From the NCBI RefSeq assembly GCF_029223285.1, contig NZ_JARHUJ010000007.1:310001-374000 (forward strand): DNA of 64,000 nucleotides, written 5' to 3'. This DNA comes from Paraflavitalea sp. CAU 1676. GTDB taxonomy: Bacteria; Bacteroidota; Bacteroidia; Chitinophagales; Chitinophagaceae. Numbering within the stretch: the first letter of the stretch is position 1; each line of letters starts with the position of its first letter. The position numbers and the translations under genes were made by a program. The notes below the pieces were generated by a model. The model had not been told where the DNA came from. It searched no databases and saw nothing but the letters and a program-made list of their open reading frames with translations. Below are positions 48,496-58,400 of the stretch, piece after piece.

Positions 48496-48651
48496 AATAA
48501 TAAAGCAAGTCCTTTTGCCATAGATCGATTTATTGGACATTTTAAAGATGGCTATTATTGTGACAAGGATGCTATCCAAATGGATTGGCCGTATGTTAAG
48601 AAATGGATCAGCAAATTGAATTTGAAACCCTTTGATTTATTAACATTATGA
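48496..48651 (+). pseudogene. 3' fragment of a gene preceding the small ORF
   Basis: After a TAA at 48493-48495 the frame reads KASPFAIDRFIGHFKDGYYC, then DKDAIQMDWPYVKKWISKLN, before TGA at 48649-48651. There is no start before the internal ATG 48580. Composition looks coding, and its stop overlaps the next gene's start (ATGA), as in an operon. It is probably the tail of a gene whose 5' end was lost. Family unknown. Confidence 0.35.
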
Positions 48652-48833
48652 ATGATACTCCACAACACATAAAGGAGTTGCAGCTAAAAATATGGTTGTC
48701 GAAATCTCCCGCAGAGAGGCTAAAACGGTTTCTGGAAGATAATAGCGCATTATTCCTGGCCTGGAAGGCTGCAAAAATAGCAGACGAGAAAGCACCTGAT
48801 CTGCCCTCGGCCACAAACAAGACCGATCAATAG
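48648..48833 (+). CDS. Small hypothetical protein (61 residues)
   Basis: A highly charged, helical protein (HIKELQLKIWLSKSPAERL; EDNSALFLAWKAAKIADEKA) with no signal peptide, starting at ATG 48648 and overlapping the preceding fragment's stop by ATGA. Small proteins of this kind are frequent in Chitinophagaceae and often lie behind a larger partner, here seemingly lost. It could be the surviving half of a two-gene module. Function unknown. Confidence 0.5.
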   Translation: MNDTPQHIKELQLKIWLSKSPAERLKRFLEDNSALFLAWKAAKIADEKAPDLPSATNKTDQ

Positions 48834-48961
48834 CTTACACCTTAAATCAAAAGCCCACATTGAATCGCAGGACGAACACTAATCAAATTCGTTGGCAGAA
48901 CACTTCCATAGATTAGGATCAACCAATGCTATTTCCTACCTCCACCTTTCAGGTACCGACA

Positions 48962-50149
48962 CTATTGGTTGATCCTTTTTCTCTCCTGACTATCGGCTTC
49001 ATTAATAAGCTCGTCAATCAGGTAAGTGGTATCATCAAGCTCCTTTGCCTTCTTGAACAAGTTCAGCGCATGTTCAGCGTCTCCTTTGTCAAGATGGTAA
49101 ATACCCAGGCTGCGGTAAGCATATGAATTATGCCCGTCAAGTTTAAATGAATGGGTTATGTCTTCCAGCCCCTCTTCAACCCGGCCAATCTTGATTTTTG
49201 CAAGGCCCCTGCTGCTGTACGAATGGGCAGAGGTGTTGTCTATCTCAATCGCTTTATCGAAAAGCGGAATTGCTTCTTCGAACTGGTTGAATAAGATCAA
49301 ACTAAACCCTTTGTTGCACAAAGAACAATAATTGTTTGGATCTAAAGCGAGAGACTTGTCATACCACTCAACAGCTTTATCCTTTTGACCAAGATGCGAA
49401 CAGGCAACTCCCGCGGCAGCATAATCGCCTGAATCCAAATCTCCATGCAACATGAACTCGTCTGAAAGTTCTTTTGCCCGCGCAAAGCTTTTCGTTTGCA
49501 GCAAAGAATTAATAGCCAACCGGTAAATATGATCAACTTTCAATCCACCTTCCAACATCTCGCAAAACGAGTCTGCCGCTTTATCATACTGCTGTCGGGT
49601 ATATAACTCCGCGGCCAGCTCATATTTCCCCGCGAACCTTTTCCATGCCAATAGCCGCCTTAATTGATATCCATCATTATAAGTAAGCCTCCCATCATAC
49701 AACACCATCGGAGTCTCTATGGGTATTAGATCTACAAACAGATCAAAGATGGATGAACCGACAAAAAATACCAATAGCAGTTTGAGCGATCCGTGAAGGT
49801 CAAGCGCAAAAGCGAGGTAACAGCCCACTACCGCAATCACTACCGATGCCAGGGGTCCTGTCAATGTGTAGACAATTTTCCTATTGATAGAAATTTCCTC
49901 AGCAGAAGGAACACAAAGCCCTTGTCGCCAGGTAAACGGGTTGTACTTAAACCAAACGTCTAAAAGCCCTATGCTGAAATGTAAACTCTTATTCGGGTCA
50001 CCAAAGGAACCAATATAAATAGAAACGGACTTTCTGGTCATCAGTATAGCCGGTATCGCATGCCCAAGCTCATGAAACAATACGGTAAATGGCCTTGTAA
50101 TAGCAAACAACAAAGCCAAAGTCAGCATTATGATCACAAAATATCCCAT
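48962..50149 (-). CDS. M50-type membrane metallopeptidase fused to TPR repeats
   Basis: A 395-residue membrane protein (ATG at 50147-50149; an alternative ATG two codons upstream is possible). The first helix (FVIIMLTLALLFAITRPFTV) is followed by LFHELGHAIPA, the HExxH zinc motif of site-2-like proteases. Further hydrophobic segments lie near 90-150, with LTGPLASVV and the late SIFDLFVDLIPIE helix. Residues ~185-385 carry about five TPR-like repeats (KAVEWYDKSLALDPNNY; EAIPLFDKAIEIDNTSAHSY; EGLEDITHSFKLDGHNSYAY). The TPRs likely present a protein partner to the protease. The usual M50 second motif (NxxPxxxxD) is replaced by DLFVDLIPIE, in which the Asp may act as ligand. Confidence 0.85.
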   Translation of the reverse strand: MGYFVIIMLTLALLFAITRPFTVLFHELGHAIPAILMTRKSVSIYIGSFGDPNKSLHFSIGLLDVWFKYNPFTWRQGLCVPSAEEISINRKIVYTLTGPLASVVIAVVGCYLAFALDLHGSLKLLLVFFVGSSIFDLFVDLIPIETPMVLYDGRLTYNDGYQLRRLLAWKRFAGKYELAAELYTRQQYDKAADSFCEMLEGGLKVDHIYRLAINSLLQTKSFARAKELSDEFMLHGDLDSGDYAAAGVACSHLGQKDKAVEWYDKSLALDPNNYCSLCNKGFSLILFNQFEEAIPLFDKAIEIDNTSAHSYSSRGLAKIKIGRVEEGLEDITHSFKLDGHNSYAYRSLGIYHLDKGDAEHALNLFKKAKELDDTTYLIDELINEADSQERKRINQ

Positions 50150-50358
50150 AAGCAAAAGATCAATATTTAAGTTAGCCTGTCAAACCACACAGTCCAGCGA
50201 TCCGAACCTAATCAATAATTTCAGGCCCGAATACTATATCGTTTAGCGTATGCTTGCAGCAACGGCATTCCGGTGTCAGGTCCGCAGGCTTAAGATTTGT
50301 CATAATTAATAGTGAATAACACCTTCCTTTTAACAAGACACCATATTCAGGTTAACAC

Positions 50359-51054
50359 CTACCACTCAACCCTTATCCGCTTCAACTTAAGCCATACTTC
50401 AAGTTTTACCCGCACAATGGCTCGTTCGTCTGCAGTCAGGGGAGCTCCATCCGGAAAGGTCCAGCTCTTTACTACATCAAAATACAGCAACTTGGTATAA
50501 GTTGACTCCATCGAAAGCTCATAGCCTATTTCAAGAAGCCTGCCCTTTTCAACGTAATAAATAATACCACCACGACCATGGGCTTTCAGATAGAAACCAT
50601 CCCGCTTCATAAGTTTATGAACCTTGTCTTTTAGGTGATGTTCCTTTATCCATCCATCATCTGCTATTTGGGCTATTTTATGTTCAACCTGTGCTTCGTC
50701 TATCTTTATAGTCGTCCAGCCTTTAGGAGTTTCCCAGCCAAGGTCCCGCTCATTCCTGAGTACCTGCTCTCTGCAATAAACTCCCTGCTGTGTCAGCTTC
50801 ATGGTGTCTGCACATGCCGAAAGGTCAAGCCAAAAGGTTTCAGAAAAATAATGCCCGCTTTCATCGGCCAGCTCAATTAAGCTATCCAATGCCAATTCCC
50901 ATTCCCGATGCTGTAGAAACTCTACACTATCCTTGTAATGTTGGCTTTCGCGATAGTACTCCGGTACATATTGAAGGGTCAATCGAAGTATAGCAGCAGG
51001 ATCCCTCTGAGGCCGCCCGGTTTTAAGCTTTTTAAATAGTGAGAGTATACCCAT
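50359..51054 (-). CDS. Hypothetical protein, 231 residues
   Basis: The ATG at 51052-51054 is chosen because the N-terminus (MGILSLFKKLKTGRPQR) is typical, while the upstream extension is not. No signal peptide or membrane segment is seen. The protein has a helical first half (EYYRESQHYKDSVEFLQHRE; LDSLIELADESGHYFSETFW) and a more beta-rich second half (YLKAHGRGGIIYYVEKGRLL). Its size and helical first half are like some immunity proteins, but no family is recognised. It is on the same strand as the M50-TPR gene, 209 bp upstream. Confidence 0.7.
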   Translation of the reverse strand: MGILSLFKKLKTGRPQRDPAAILRLTLQYVPEYYRESQHYKDSVEFLQHREWELALDSLIELADESGHYFSETFWLDLSACADTMKLTQQGVYCREQVLRNERDLGWETPKGWTTIKIDEAQVEHKIAQIADDGWIKEHHLKDKVHKLMKRDGFYLKAHGRGGIIYYVEKGRLLEIGYELSMESTYTKLLYFDVVKSWTFPDGAPLTADERAIVRVKLEVWLKLKRIRVEW

Positions 51055-51234
51055 TGGTGTTGCCGTTAACGATTTTCTGCCGCTATAATACACATTTTTA
51101 ATGTACAGGAGAACCTTTTACAGGCTTTTCTTGCAGGCCGCCCTCCCCCACCCCTTTGGCCGAATCTGTATATTATTTGTCCTTTCAGCCAACTGGCGGC
51201 GGGCTACCTTTATAGCGTACTAAAACAAATAACT

Positions 51235-52215
51235 ATGACGAAGGTAGCTATCAACGGATTTGGCAGAATAGGCAGAATGACCCTCAGAGCCCTCCAAAAC
51301 AAGCACGAGGTAGAAGTAGTAGCCGTCAACGACCTCACAGATGTGGAAACCCTGGCCCACCTCCTCAAGTACGACAGCGCCCACGGCAAATTTCCCGGCA
51401 CCGTTACCGCCACCCCCGATCAGCTGATCGTAAACGGTAAACCCATCCGCTTCCTCTCCGAAAAAGACCCCGCCCAATTGCCCTGGGCCTCCCTCGGCAT
51501 CGATGTGGTCATAGAATCCACTGGCCGCTTCACCGACCGCACCAAAGCACAGCTCCACATCAACGCAGGAGCGAAGAAAGTACTCATCACCGCCCCCGCT
51601 ACCGGTGGTATCAAAACCATCGTACACGGCATTAACAACGACCTCATCGGCAACGACAACATATACTCCACCGCCTCCTGTACCACCGGCGGCATTGCGC
51701 CCGTGCTGTATATACTCGATAAGGAGTTCGGCATCGAATCGGGCTTCATGAGCACCGTGCACGCCTTCACCGCCGATCAGCAATTGCAGGATGCCCCACA
51801 CCGCGACCTGCGCCGCGCCAGGGCAGCCACCTACTCCATCATCCCCACCACCACCGGCGCCGCCAAAGCCATCGGCGAGGTATTGCCCAACCTCAAAGGC
51901 AAAATGGATGGCTACAGCTACCGCGTGCCCGTGATCGATGGCTCCATCGCCGACATCACCGTCAACCTGCTCAAAGCACCCACCGCCGATGCCATCAACC
52001 AGTTATTGAAACAATATGCCGAAGGGCCTTTACAAGGCATTCTCGAATACACCGAAGAACCCCTCGTCTCTGCCGACATTCTCGGCAACACCCACTCTTC
52101 TATCGTAGATGGTAAACTCACCAAAGCAATCGGCCGCACCGTCAAGGTAGTCGCCTGGTACGATAATGAAATGGGCATCTCCAACCGCATCTCCGAGCTG
52201 GTTGGTAAAATATAA
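51235..52215 (+). CDS. gap: Glyceraldehyde-3-phosphate dehydrogenase, active-site variant
   Basis: A 326-residue cytoplasmic enzyme of the GAPDH family that oxidises glyceraldehyde 3-phosphate with NAD(P). The Rossmann start INGFGRIGRMTLRAL, the catalytic Cys in STASCTTGGIAPV (near residue 149), the His in STVHAFTADQ (near 176), HRDLRRARAATYSIIPTTTG and a C-terminal VVAWYDNEMGISNRI are all present. The canonical SCTTNCLAP reads SCTTGGIAP here: the Asn and the second Cys are Gly. This may be a paralogue with altered kinetics or cofactor. The GlxA-type regulator starts 5 bp downstream, so the two are co-transcribed. Confidence 0.95.
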   Translation: MTKVAINGFGRIGRMTLRALQNKHEVEVVAVNDLTDVETLAHLLKYDSAHGKFPGTVTATPDQLIVNGKPIRFLSEKDPAQLPWASLGIDVVIESTGRFTDRTKAQLHINAGAKKVLITAPATGGIKTIVHGINNDLIGNDNIYSTASCTTGGIAPVLYILDKEFGIESGFMSTVHAFTADQQLQDAPHRDLRRARAATYSIIPTTTGAAKAIGEVLPNLKGKMDGYSYRVPVIDGSIADITVNLLKAPTADAINQLLKQYAEGPLQGILEYTEEPLVSADILGNTHSSIVDGKLTKAIGRTVKVVAWYDNEMGISNRISELVGKI

Positions 52216-52220
52216 TACGC

Positions 52221-53279
52221 ATGAACGGTTTACATTTGGGGCAAATCGCAGCAATGAGAGCAGGCAAATCGCTTCGTAAAAAGATCGTATTGGTGGCCAT
52301 GCCGGCGGCCCACCTCATCGATGTGGCAGGTCCGGGTGATGTTTTCGCTCTCGCAACCAAAGTGGCCGCAGCCCAGCTCGGCCCCGGGGCAGGCGGGTAC
52401 GAGATCATCCTCGCGTCTGCCACCCGTTCAAAACAGGTGGTTACCGGCTCGGGCATCCCCCTGCTTTGCCACACCCGGCTCTCCGATATCGACTACACCG
52501 TCGATACCCTGCTCATCGGCGGCATGGCCTTCGCCACCATGCACGAGTTGCCACCCGCCTTCTTCGACTGGCTCTACGATCACCGCCGCGCCGTGCGCCG
52601 CATGGGCTCCGTATGCGTAGGCGCCTTTGCCCTCGCTAAGGCCGGACTGCTCAACAACAAACACGCCACCACCCATTGGGAGTACTGCGATCTGCTGCAA
52701 CAGGATTTTCCGCAAATAACGGTCGACAATACCCCGTTTTATGTAAAGGATGGCAATATCTATACCTCCGGCGGTATGACCTCCGGCATGGACCTCGCCC
52801 TCGCCATGGTAGAAGAAGACCTTGGCCGCGATATCGCCGTAACGGTGGCGCGCAAACTGGTACTGCACCTCAAGCGCCCCGGCAGCCAGCTGCAGTTTGG
52901 CAACCTGCTCCCCCCGCTCGAGCTCACCAGCGATCTCGTAAAGAACCTGCAGCCCTGGTTACTGCAACGGCTGCACAAGCCATTCAGTGTGGAAGACATG
53001 GCCGCCCAGGTCAACATGAGTGTACGCAACTTCAGCCGTGTATTCATCAAAGAAACTTCCCTCACCCCCGCCAAATACCTCGAAAAAATGCGCATCGATA
53101 CCGCCCGCCGCTTCCTCTCCGAGTCCAACCTCAACCTGGAGCAGATTGCCCTCAAATGCGGCCTGGGTGGTCTCGTATCCATGCGCCGCATCTTCCTCCG
53201 CCACCTCAAAGTAACGCCCCGCTTTTACCGCAGCAGCTTTCGCTCTTCGCTCCAGCAGGAGCAGGAAGCCGATGAATAA
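52221..53279 (+). CDS. GlxA-family regulator (DJ-1/PfpI plus AraC domain)
   Basis: A 352-residue transcription factor starting 5 bp after the gap stop; an in-frame ATG at 52254 could also start it. Residues ~20-190 form a DJ-1/PfpI-like domain (KIVLVAMPAAHLIDVAGPGD; GSVCVGAFALAKAGLL with the elbow Cys; THWEYCDLL). Residues ~240-340 form an AraC HTH domain (VEDMAAQVNMSVRNFSRVFI; LEQIALKCGLGGLVSMRRIF). Relatives sense small metabolites, often nitrogen- or aldehyde-related. Coupling to GAPDH suggests it senses a stress affecting glycolysis or an aldehyde; that is inference. Confidence 0.9.
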   Translation: MNGLHLGQIAAMRAGKSLRKKIVLVAMPAAHLIDVAGPGDVFALATKVAAAQLGPGAGGYEIILASATRSKQVVTGSGIPLLCHTRLSDIDYTVDTLLIGGMAFATMHELPPAFFDWLYDHRRAVRRMGSVCVGAFALAKAGLLNNKHATTHWEYCDLLQQDFPQITVDNTPFYVKDGNIYTSGGMTSGMDLALAMVEEDLGRDIAVTVARKLVLHLKRPGSQLQFGNLLPPLELTSDLVKNLQPWLLQRLHKPFSVEDMAAQVNMSVRNFSRVFIKETSLTPAKYLEKMRIDTARRFLSESNLNLEQIALKCGLGGLVSMRRIFLRHLKVTPRFYRSSFRSSLQQEQEADE

Positions 53280-53293
53280 ACATTGAACGGTTT

Positions 53294-53329
53294 ATGCAAC
53301 AGTTGCATGACCCGCACAACCGGTTGCGC
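53294..53329. promoter_or_regulatory. Two adjacent dyads upstream of the sigma factor
   Basis: ATGCAAC-A-GTTGCAT (53294-53308) is followed 5 bp on by GCACAACCGGTTGCGC (53314-53329, core AACCGGTT). They share half-sites. They begin 15 bp after the GlxA stop and lie about 180 bp before the next gene. They could be operators or a weak terminator; no T-tract follows. Confidence 0.35.
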
Positions 53330-53508
53330 AATTTTAAGGGCGGCAATTGGCTTACATTTATTTGTACACTCGTGCTGTTAGCTACAGTACAGATCTCTTG
53401 CCTATGATAATATATCCGTGCGCACTACGGCGAAATAATACAGACTTAACGGTCCTGATTTAAATAAGCAACCGCACCACGATACCTTGCGGCTTAAACT
53501 TTCAACGA

Positions 53509-54072
53509 TTGAATACCGATCGCCACGATACTACCTGGCGCCGTTTCAGGGATGGAGACATCAGCGCACTCGAAAGCATCTACCGGTGCCACGTAGAGTC
53601 ATTGGTGTCGTATGGGTTGAAGATATGTGATGATGCTGCCATCGTGAACGATTGCATACACGACCTCTTCCTCGATCTATGGAAGTACCGCAGCAACCTC
53701 GCCGATACCGACGATCCACGCTTCTACCTGTTTCGCGCCCTGCGCAATAAACTACTGAAAGCACTGTCCCAACGCTCCTTCGTCAGCATCAGCGAAATGC
53801 AACTGGCCTCCGGCGACCTGCCCGTTACCCATATTGAACTGGACATACTCGCCCGCGAAGAAGAAGCCCACAACCGCGATACGCTCAAAAAACTGATGGA
53901 TAAACTGCCCCGTCGCCAGCAGGAGGTCATCTCCCTGCGCTTTTACTCCAACTTCTCGTACGAGACCATTGCCGGCATTATGGATATGAACTACCAATCG
54001 GTCCTCAACCTGCTGCACCGCGCCCTCAAAACCTTGCGCAGCAAATATACTTCGCACCACACCCGTCCGTAA
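53509..54072 (+). CDS. ECF sigma factor of the second SusCD locus
   Basis: A 187-residue FecI-like sigma factor, 90 bp before its FecR partner. The only reasonable start is TTG at 53509 (MNTDRHDTTWRRFRDGDISA); no ATG or GTG is in frame upstream before a stop. Region 2 is visible as LESIYRCHVESLVSYGLKIC, DCIHDLFLDLWKY; region 4 is RRQQEVISLRFYSNFSYETI followed by helix MDMNYQSVLNLLHRALKTLR. It should drive transcription of the following susCD genes when FecR is relieved. Family secure. Confidence 0.92.
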   Translation: MNTDRHDTTWRRFRDGDISALESIYRCHVESLVSYGLKICDDAAIVNDCIHDLFLDLWKYRSNLADTDDPRFYLFRALRNKLLKALSQRSFVSISEMQLASGDLPVTHIELDILAREEEAHNRDTLKKLMDKLPRRQQEVISLRFYSNFSYETIAGIMDMNYQSVLNLLHRALKTLRSKYTSHHTRP

Positions 54073-54162
54073 TTCACCGCCACACGCCCCTGCTAAAAAA
54101 TAGTTTCAAGGCAGTGAGTATATAAACCCATTTCTCAACATTATAGAATGTAGCACGACCAT

Positions 54163-55284
54163 ATGGAGGATAAAGAAAAAAAGATCAACGGCCTGCTCGT
54201 CGACCACCGTTTTATCGATTGGGTGCTCGATCCCGACAGTATCTACAAAGAATACTGGCTCGGGTGGATGGCCACCAGCGAGGAACACCAGGCACTGGCC
54301 AATGAAGCCAGGGCTTTTGTAGTGGAGTTGAAAAGCGCCACCACCGAAGGGCCCTCATTTACCACTGCCAAAGCCGATGGCTTGTGGAGTCAGATTACTG
54401 CTTCCATTGCGGAAGAGGAACGCAATGAGTATGCCCAGGCTACCGGGTCGCAACCCGCCATCATCGCCCCTCTTAAACGAGGCCGCTTCCGCCCCTGGGT
54501 TTGGGCCGCGGCAGCAGTGGTGATCGTATGCATCGGCTTTGCAGGTTGGCAGCTTGTCAGCAAGCGCTCGCCCAACACGACTGTGGCAGGCAACACGGAG
54601 GCTGCTACACCGTCTCCCCAGCTGGTGCGCTACAATGGTACCGACAGAAACCAGCTGATCTTTCTGCCCGACGGTTCTAAAGTAACCCTGGGAAAGGGGG
54701 CGCAGATCACCTACAACCGCCTGATGAATGGCGATAAACGCGATGTGGTGTTGAATGGTGAGGCTTTCTTCGATGTGGCTAAGAACCCCGCTAAGCCTTT
54801 CTATATCTATACAAATAAGATGGTGGTGAAAGTACTGGGCACCAGTTTCCGCGTCATCAGCTCGGGCAATAAGGAAGCAGTGTTCGTGAAAACAGGTAAG
54901 GTATCCGTGTACCTCAAGGGACAGAATACCGAACAGGCCGCCTCGAATATCCTATTGCCCAAACAGTCTTGCACCTTCTCCACGCAGTCAAAGTCTTTAC
55001 ATACCTCATCCTATACGTCCACCGCCAGCATCGACCTGGCAACCGACAGCCGGCAGGAATACCATTTCGAAGATGCACCGATCGATTCGGTGTTCAGCAC
55101 CCTCGAAGCCATGTACGACCTGCCCGTGCACTACGATCGCAAAACCTTTGAGCATTGCTTTATCAACATATCATTGGGCAACGAAAAGCTCGAAGAGAAA
55201 CTGGCTGTCATTACGCAAACCATCAATGCGTCCTATACCCTGAGCGACAAGGGTATCACCATAACCGGAGAAGGATGTAAATAA
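54163..55284 (+). CDS. FecR-family anti-sigma factor of the second locus
   Basis: A 373-residue membrane regulator. The ATG at 54163 starts EDKEKKINGLLVDHRFIDWV, a normal cytoplasmic N-terminus. One transmembrane helix (VWAAAAVVIVCIGFAGW) lies near 108-125. The periplasmic FecR domain (about 150-250) has QLIFLPDGSKVTLGKGAQIT and VVLNGEAFFDVAKNPAKPFY. A DUF4974 domain (about 300-373) has YHFEDAPIDSVFSTLEAMYD. It lies in the usual sigma-FecR-SusC order. Confidence 0.94.
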   Translation: MEDKEKKINGLLVDHRFIDWVLDPDSIYKEYWLGWMATSEEHQALANEARAFVVELKSATTEGPSFTTAKADGLWSQITASIAEEERNEYAQATGSQPAIIAPLKRGRFRPWVWAAAAVVIVCIGFAGWQLVSKRSPNTTVAGNTEAATPSPQLVRYNGTDRNQLIFLPDGSKVTLGKGAQITYNRLMNGDKRDVVLNGEAFFDVAKNPAKPFYIYTNKMVVKVLGTSFRVISSGNKEAVFVKTGKVSVYLKGQNTEQAASNILLPKQSCTFSTQSKSLHTSSYTSTASIDLATDSRQEYHFEDAPIDSVFSTLEAMYDLPVHYDRKTFEHCFINISLGNEKLEEKLAVITQTINASYTLSDKGITITGEGCK

Positions 55285-55329
55285 CGCCAAAACAAATAGT
55301 AATGAAACCCAACTAACCATCATTAAAAA

Positions 55330-55362
55330 AGGGTTGACAACTCTGGTACAGTCGTCAACCCT
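55330..55362 (+). other. Stem-loop between fecR and susC (second locus)
   Basis: A 9-bp perfect stem AGGGTTGAC / GTCAACCCT with a 15-nt loop lies 45 bp after FecR and 81 bp before SusC, followed by TGAGCCTTTTC. A weak terminator or attenuator is possible. It corresponds in position to the hairpin at 8122-8147. Confidence 0.55.
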
Positions 55363-55443
55363 GTTGAGCCTTTTCATTTCATGTAGAACGAACGTGAAAA
55401 GGAGTTTTACATTAATTACTTAATATCAAAACTGCTTAAAGTT

Positions 55444-58400
55444 ATGAAAAAAACCGGATTGCCCATCCGCGTAACACTCTTTCATGTGAAAGCCATACTA
55501 CTTCAATGCCTGTTGACTACGACCCTCGCCGTCGCTTCTTTCGCCAACAACGCGAAGGGGCAGGATGTATTGAACAAAAAGCTTACGCTCAGCATTAAGA
55601 ACGAGCAATTAAAGAACGTGCTGCGGAAGATCAGCAAGGAAGGAGCCATCAAATTCTCCTACACGCGCAATACCATTCCCGAAAACGAATCCATATCATT
55701 GGCCGCCAAAGAAGAAACACTGGCGGATATTCTCCACAACCTGCTGAAACCCTACAACATCAGCTTTACGGTGATCGGCAGCCAGGTAGTGCTGAAGAAA
55801 ACAGTAGAGCCCCCGGTGCCCGGCCATAAACAGCTGCCTGCCGGCGAGGTAGTCCCCCGCCCCATCAAAGGCGCCATTAAAGATGCAAAGAGCAAAGGCA
55901 TAGAAGGCGTGAACATACTCGTAAAAGGTACGCGCAAAGGCGCCATGACGGCCGCCGACGGCAGCTTCACCATCGACGCCAACAATGGCGATGTGCTCGA
56001 ATGCTCCATCGTTGGGTATAAGACCTTCACGTTTATCGTAGGCGATCAGACTGACATCAGCATTCGGATGGAAGAAGATGTTACCGGCCTCGAAGAAGTG
56101 GTGATGGTCGGTTATTCCGCGCAGAAGAAGGTCAACCTCACCGGCGCTACGGACGGCATAACGGCCAGGCAATTGGAAAGCCGCCCCATCCAGAACCTGG
56201 GCTCGGGCTTGCAGGGTCTTATCGGCAACCTCAACATCACCACCTCCAACGGTCGCCCCAATACCGCTTCTTCGCTCAATATCCGCGGTCAGGTGTCACT
56301 CAACGGCGGTGCGCCCCTCATCCTGGTCGACAATATCGCCGTTACAGAAAACGAACTGGCCCGCATCAACCCCACCGATGTAGAAAGCGTAACCGTATTG
56401 AAAGATGCCTCCGCGGCAGCCATCTATGGTGCACGCGCTTCTTTTGGCGTGATCCTCATCAACACCAAATCGGCGAAGAACAGCAAGCTCGATGTCAATG
56501 TCAATGCCTACACATCTGTCCGTACCGTAGGCAAATTGCCCGAGCTGGTCACCGATCCCTATACGTCCATTACACTGAAGAACCAGGCCGCCTTCCCCTT
56601 GTACAATCCGGCCTGGCCTGCAAACCTCGTAGAGTATGCCAAGAAGCGTTCAGAAGATCCTTCCCAGCCCGATGTGATCGTGAACCCCAACGACGCCAGC
56701 AAATACCTCTACATGGGCAGCACCGATTGGATGAAGGAAGGATACAACAGCACCGCGCCTTCGGAAGAGATCAACCTGAACCTCTCCCAAAAAACAGAGA
56801 AACTGGGTTATTACTTTTCGGCAGGTTACTATCACCAGGATGGCATGGTGCGCTTCAACGCCGATAGTTACAAACGATACAATATGCGGGGCAAGGTGAA
56901 TTTTACGCCTACCAGGTGGCTCACGTTTGCGAACAATACCAGCTTTGCCAATGTGCTGTACACCTCACCCACTTACCTCGATGGCAATTACTTCTGGAAC
57001 CTCAACAGGCTGCCTTCTTTTAGTGTACCTAAAAATCCCGATGGATCGTGGACGCAGGATGGCGCCAACCAGCTGGGCTCCATTCGCGAAGGCGGCCGGT
57101 CCGATTCGAAGCTGAACGACTTCCAAAGCACCTTCTCTTTTAGCGCCAACCTGCTCAAGGATGTGTGGACCGTGAAAGGCGATGCCACCTTTCGCAGAAC
57201 CTCCAGCATCGAGCGTCGCTTCGAAAAACCAATACCCTACCGCGACGGTCCCAATGGCCCCATCAAGTACGCAGGCACCGCCTCAGGTACTGCCACCGAC
57301 AACATGGCCAACGTCAACTACAATGTATATAACCTCTATACCGAAGCGCACAAGAAATTCGGGCAGCACAATGTAGGCTTGCTCGCCGGCTTCAACCAGG
57401 AAGAAAGGCTCACCACCAACAACAGCGCCAGCCGCAATGGCATCATCTCGTACAACCTGCCAACCGTAAACCTGAGCACCGGCACCATGAACGTTACCGA
57501 GCGCATCCGCGAATGGGCCGTACAGGGTTTCTTCGGCCGGTTCAACTACAACTACGATGGCCGCTACCTGCTGGAGCTCGATGGCCGTTACGATGGCAGC
57601 TCGCGCTTTCGCAGCAACGACCGCTGGGGTTTCTTTCCCTCCGCCAGCGCAGGCTGGGTAATTTCGGAAGAAGCCTTCCTGAAGCCGCTCACCGAAAAGA
57701 TCGGGATGGACTTCTTTAAAGTGCGCGCCTCCTATGGCTCACTGGGCAACCAGGGCAGTGCCGTAGACCAGAATGGTAACGGCAATGAATATGGTTATAT
57801 ACCCACCATGACCTTCACCCCACAAATTGGTCAGATACTGGGTACATCACAACCGCCTACGGTGAACCCGCCCGGCGCCATTTCGCCCAGCTATACCTGG
57901 GAAAAGGTGAAGACCATCAATGTCGGGGCCGACTTCCAGTTCCTCGCCAACCGCCTCGAGATCAGTTTCGACCAATATACCCGCCGCGTACAGGGCATGC
58001 TGGCGCCCGGTAAAACACTGCCTTCGGTATTCGGTACAGCCGTGCCGCTCGTGAATGCCGGCGACCTCAAAACGCAGGGCTTCGAGTTGAAACTCTCCTG
58101 GCGCGACAGGGGCACCCTGGCCGGATCGGATTTCAATTACAACGTAACCGTATCATTGGCCGATAGCCGTGCCTGGATCACCAAATACGATAACCCCACC
58201 AAATCATTGGGTGGTAATTTCGAGGCATATTATGAAGGCCGCGAACTGGGCGAACTCTGGGGCATGGATGTAGAGGGCTTCTTCAAAACAGCCGACGAGG
58301 CCAAAGAAAAGGATTATACAGCGGTGGGTGAAGACGACAATGGCTACCAGTTCTATGCCGGCGATATCAAGTTCGCCGACCGCAACAAAGACAACAAAGT

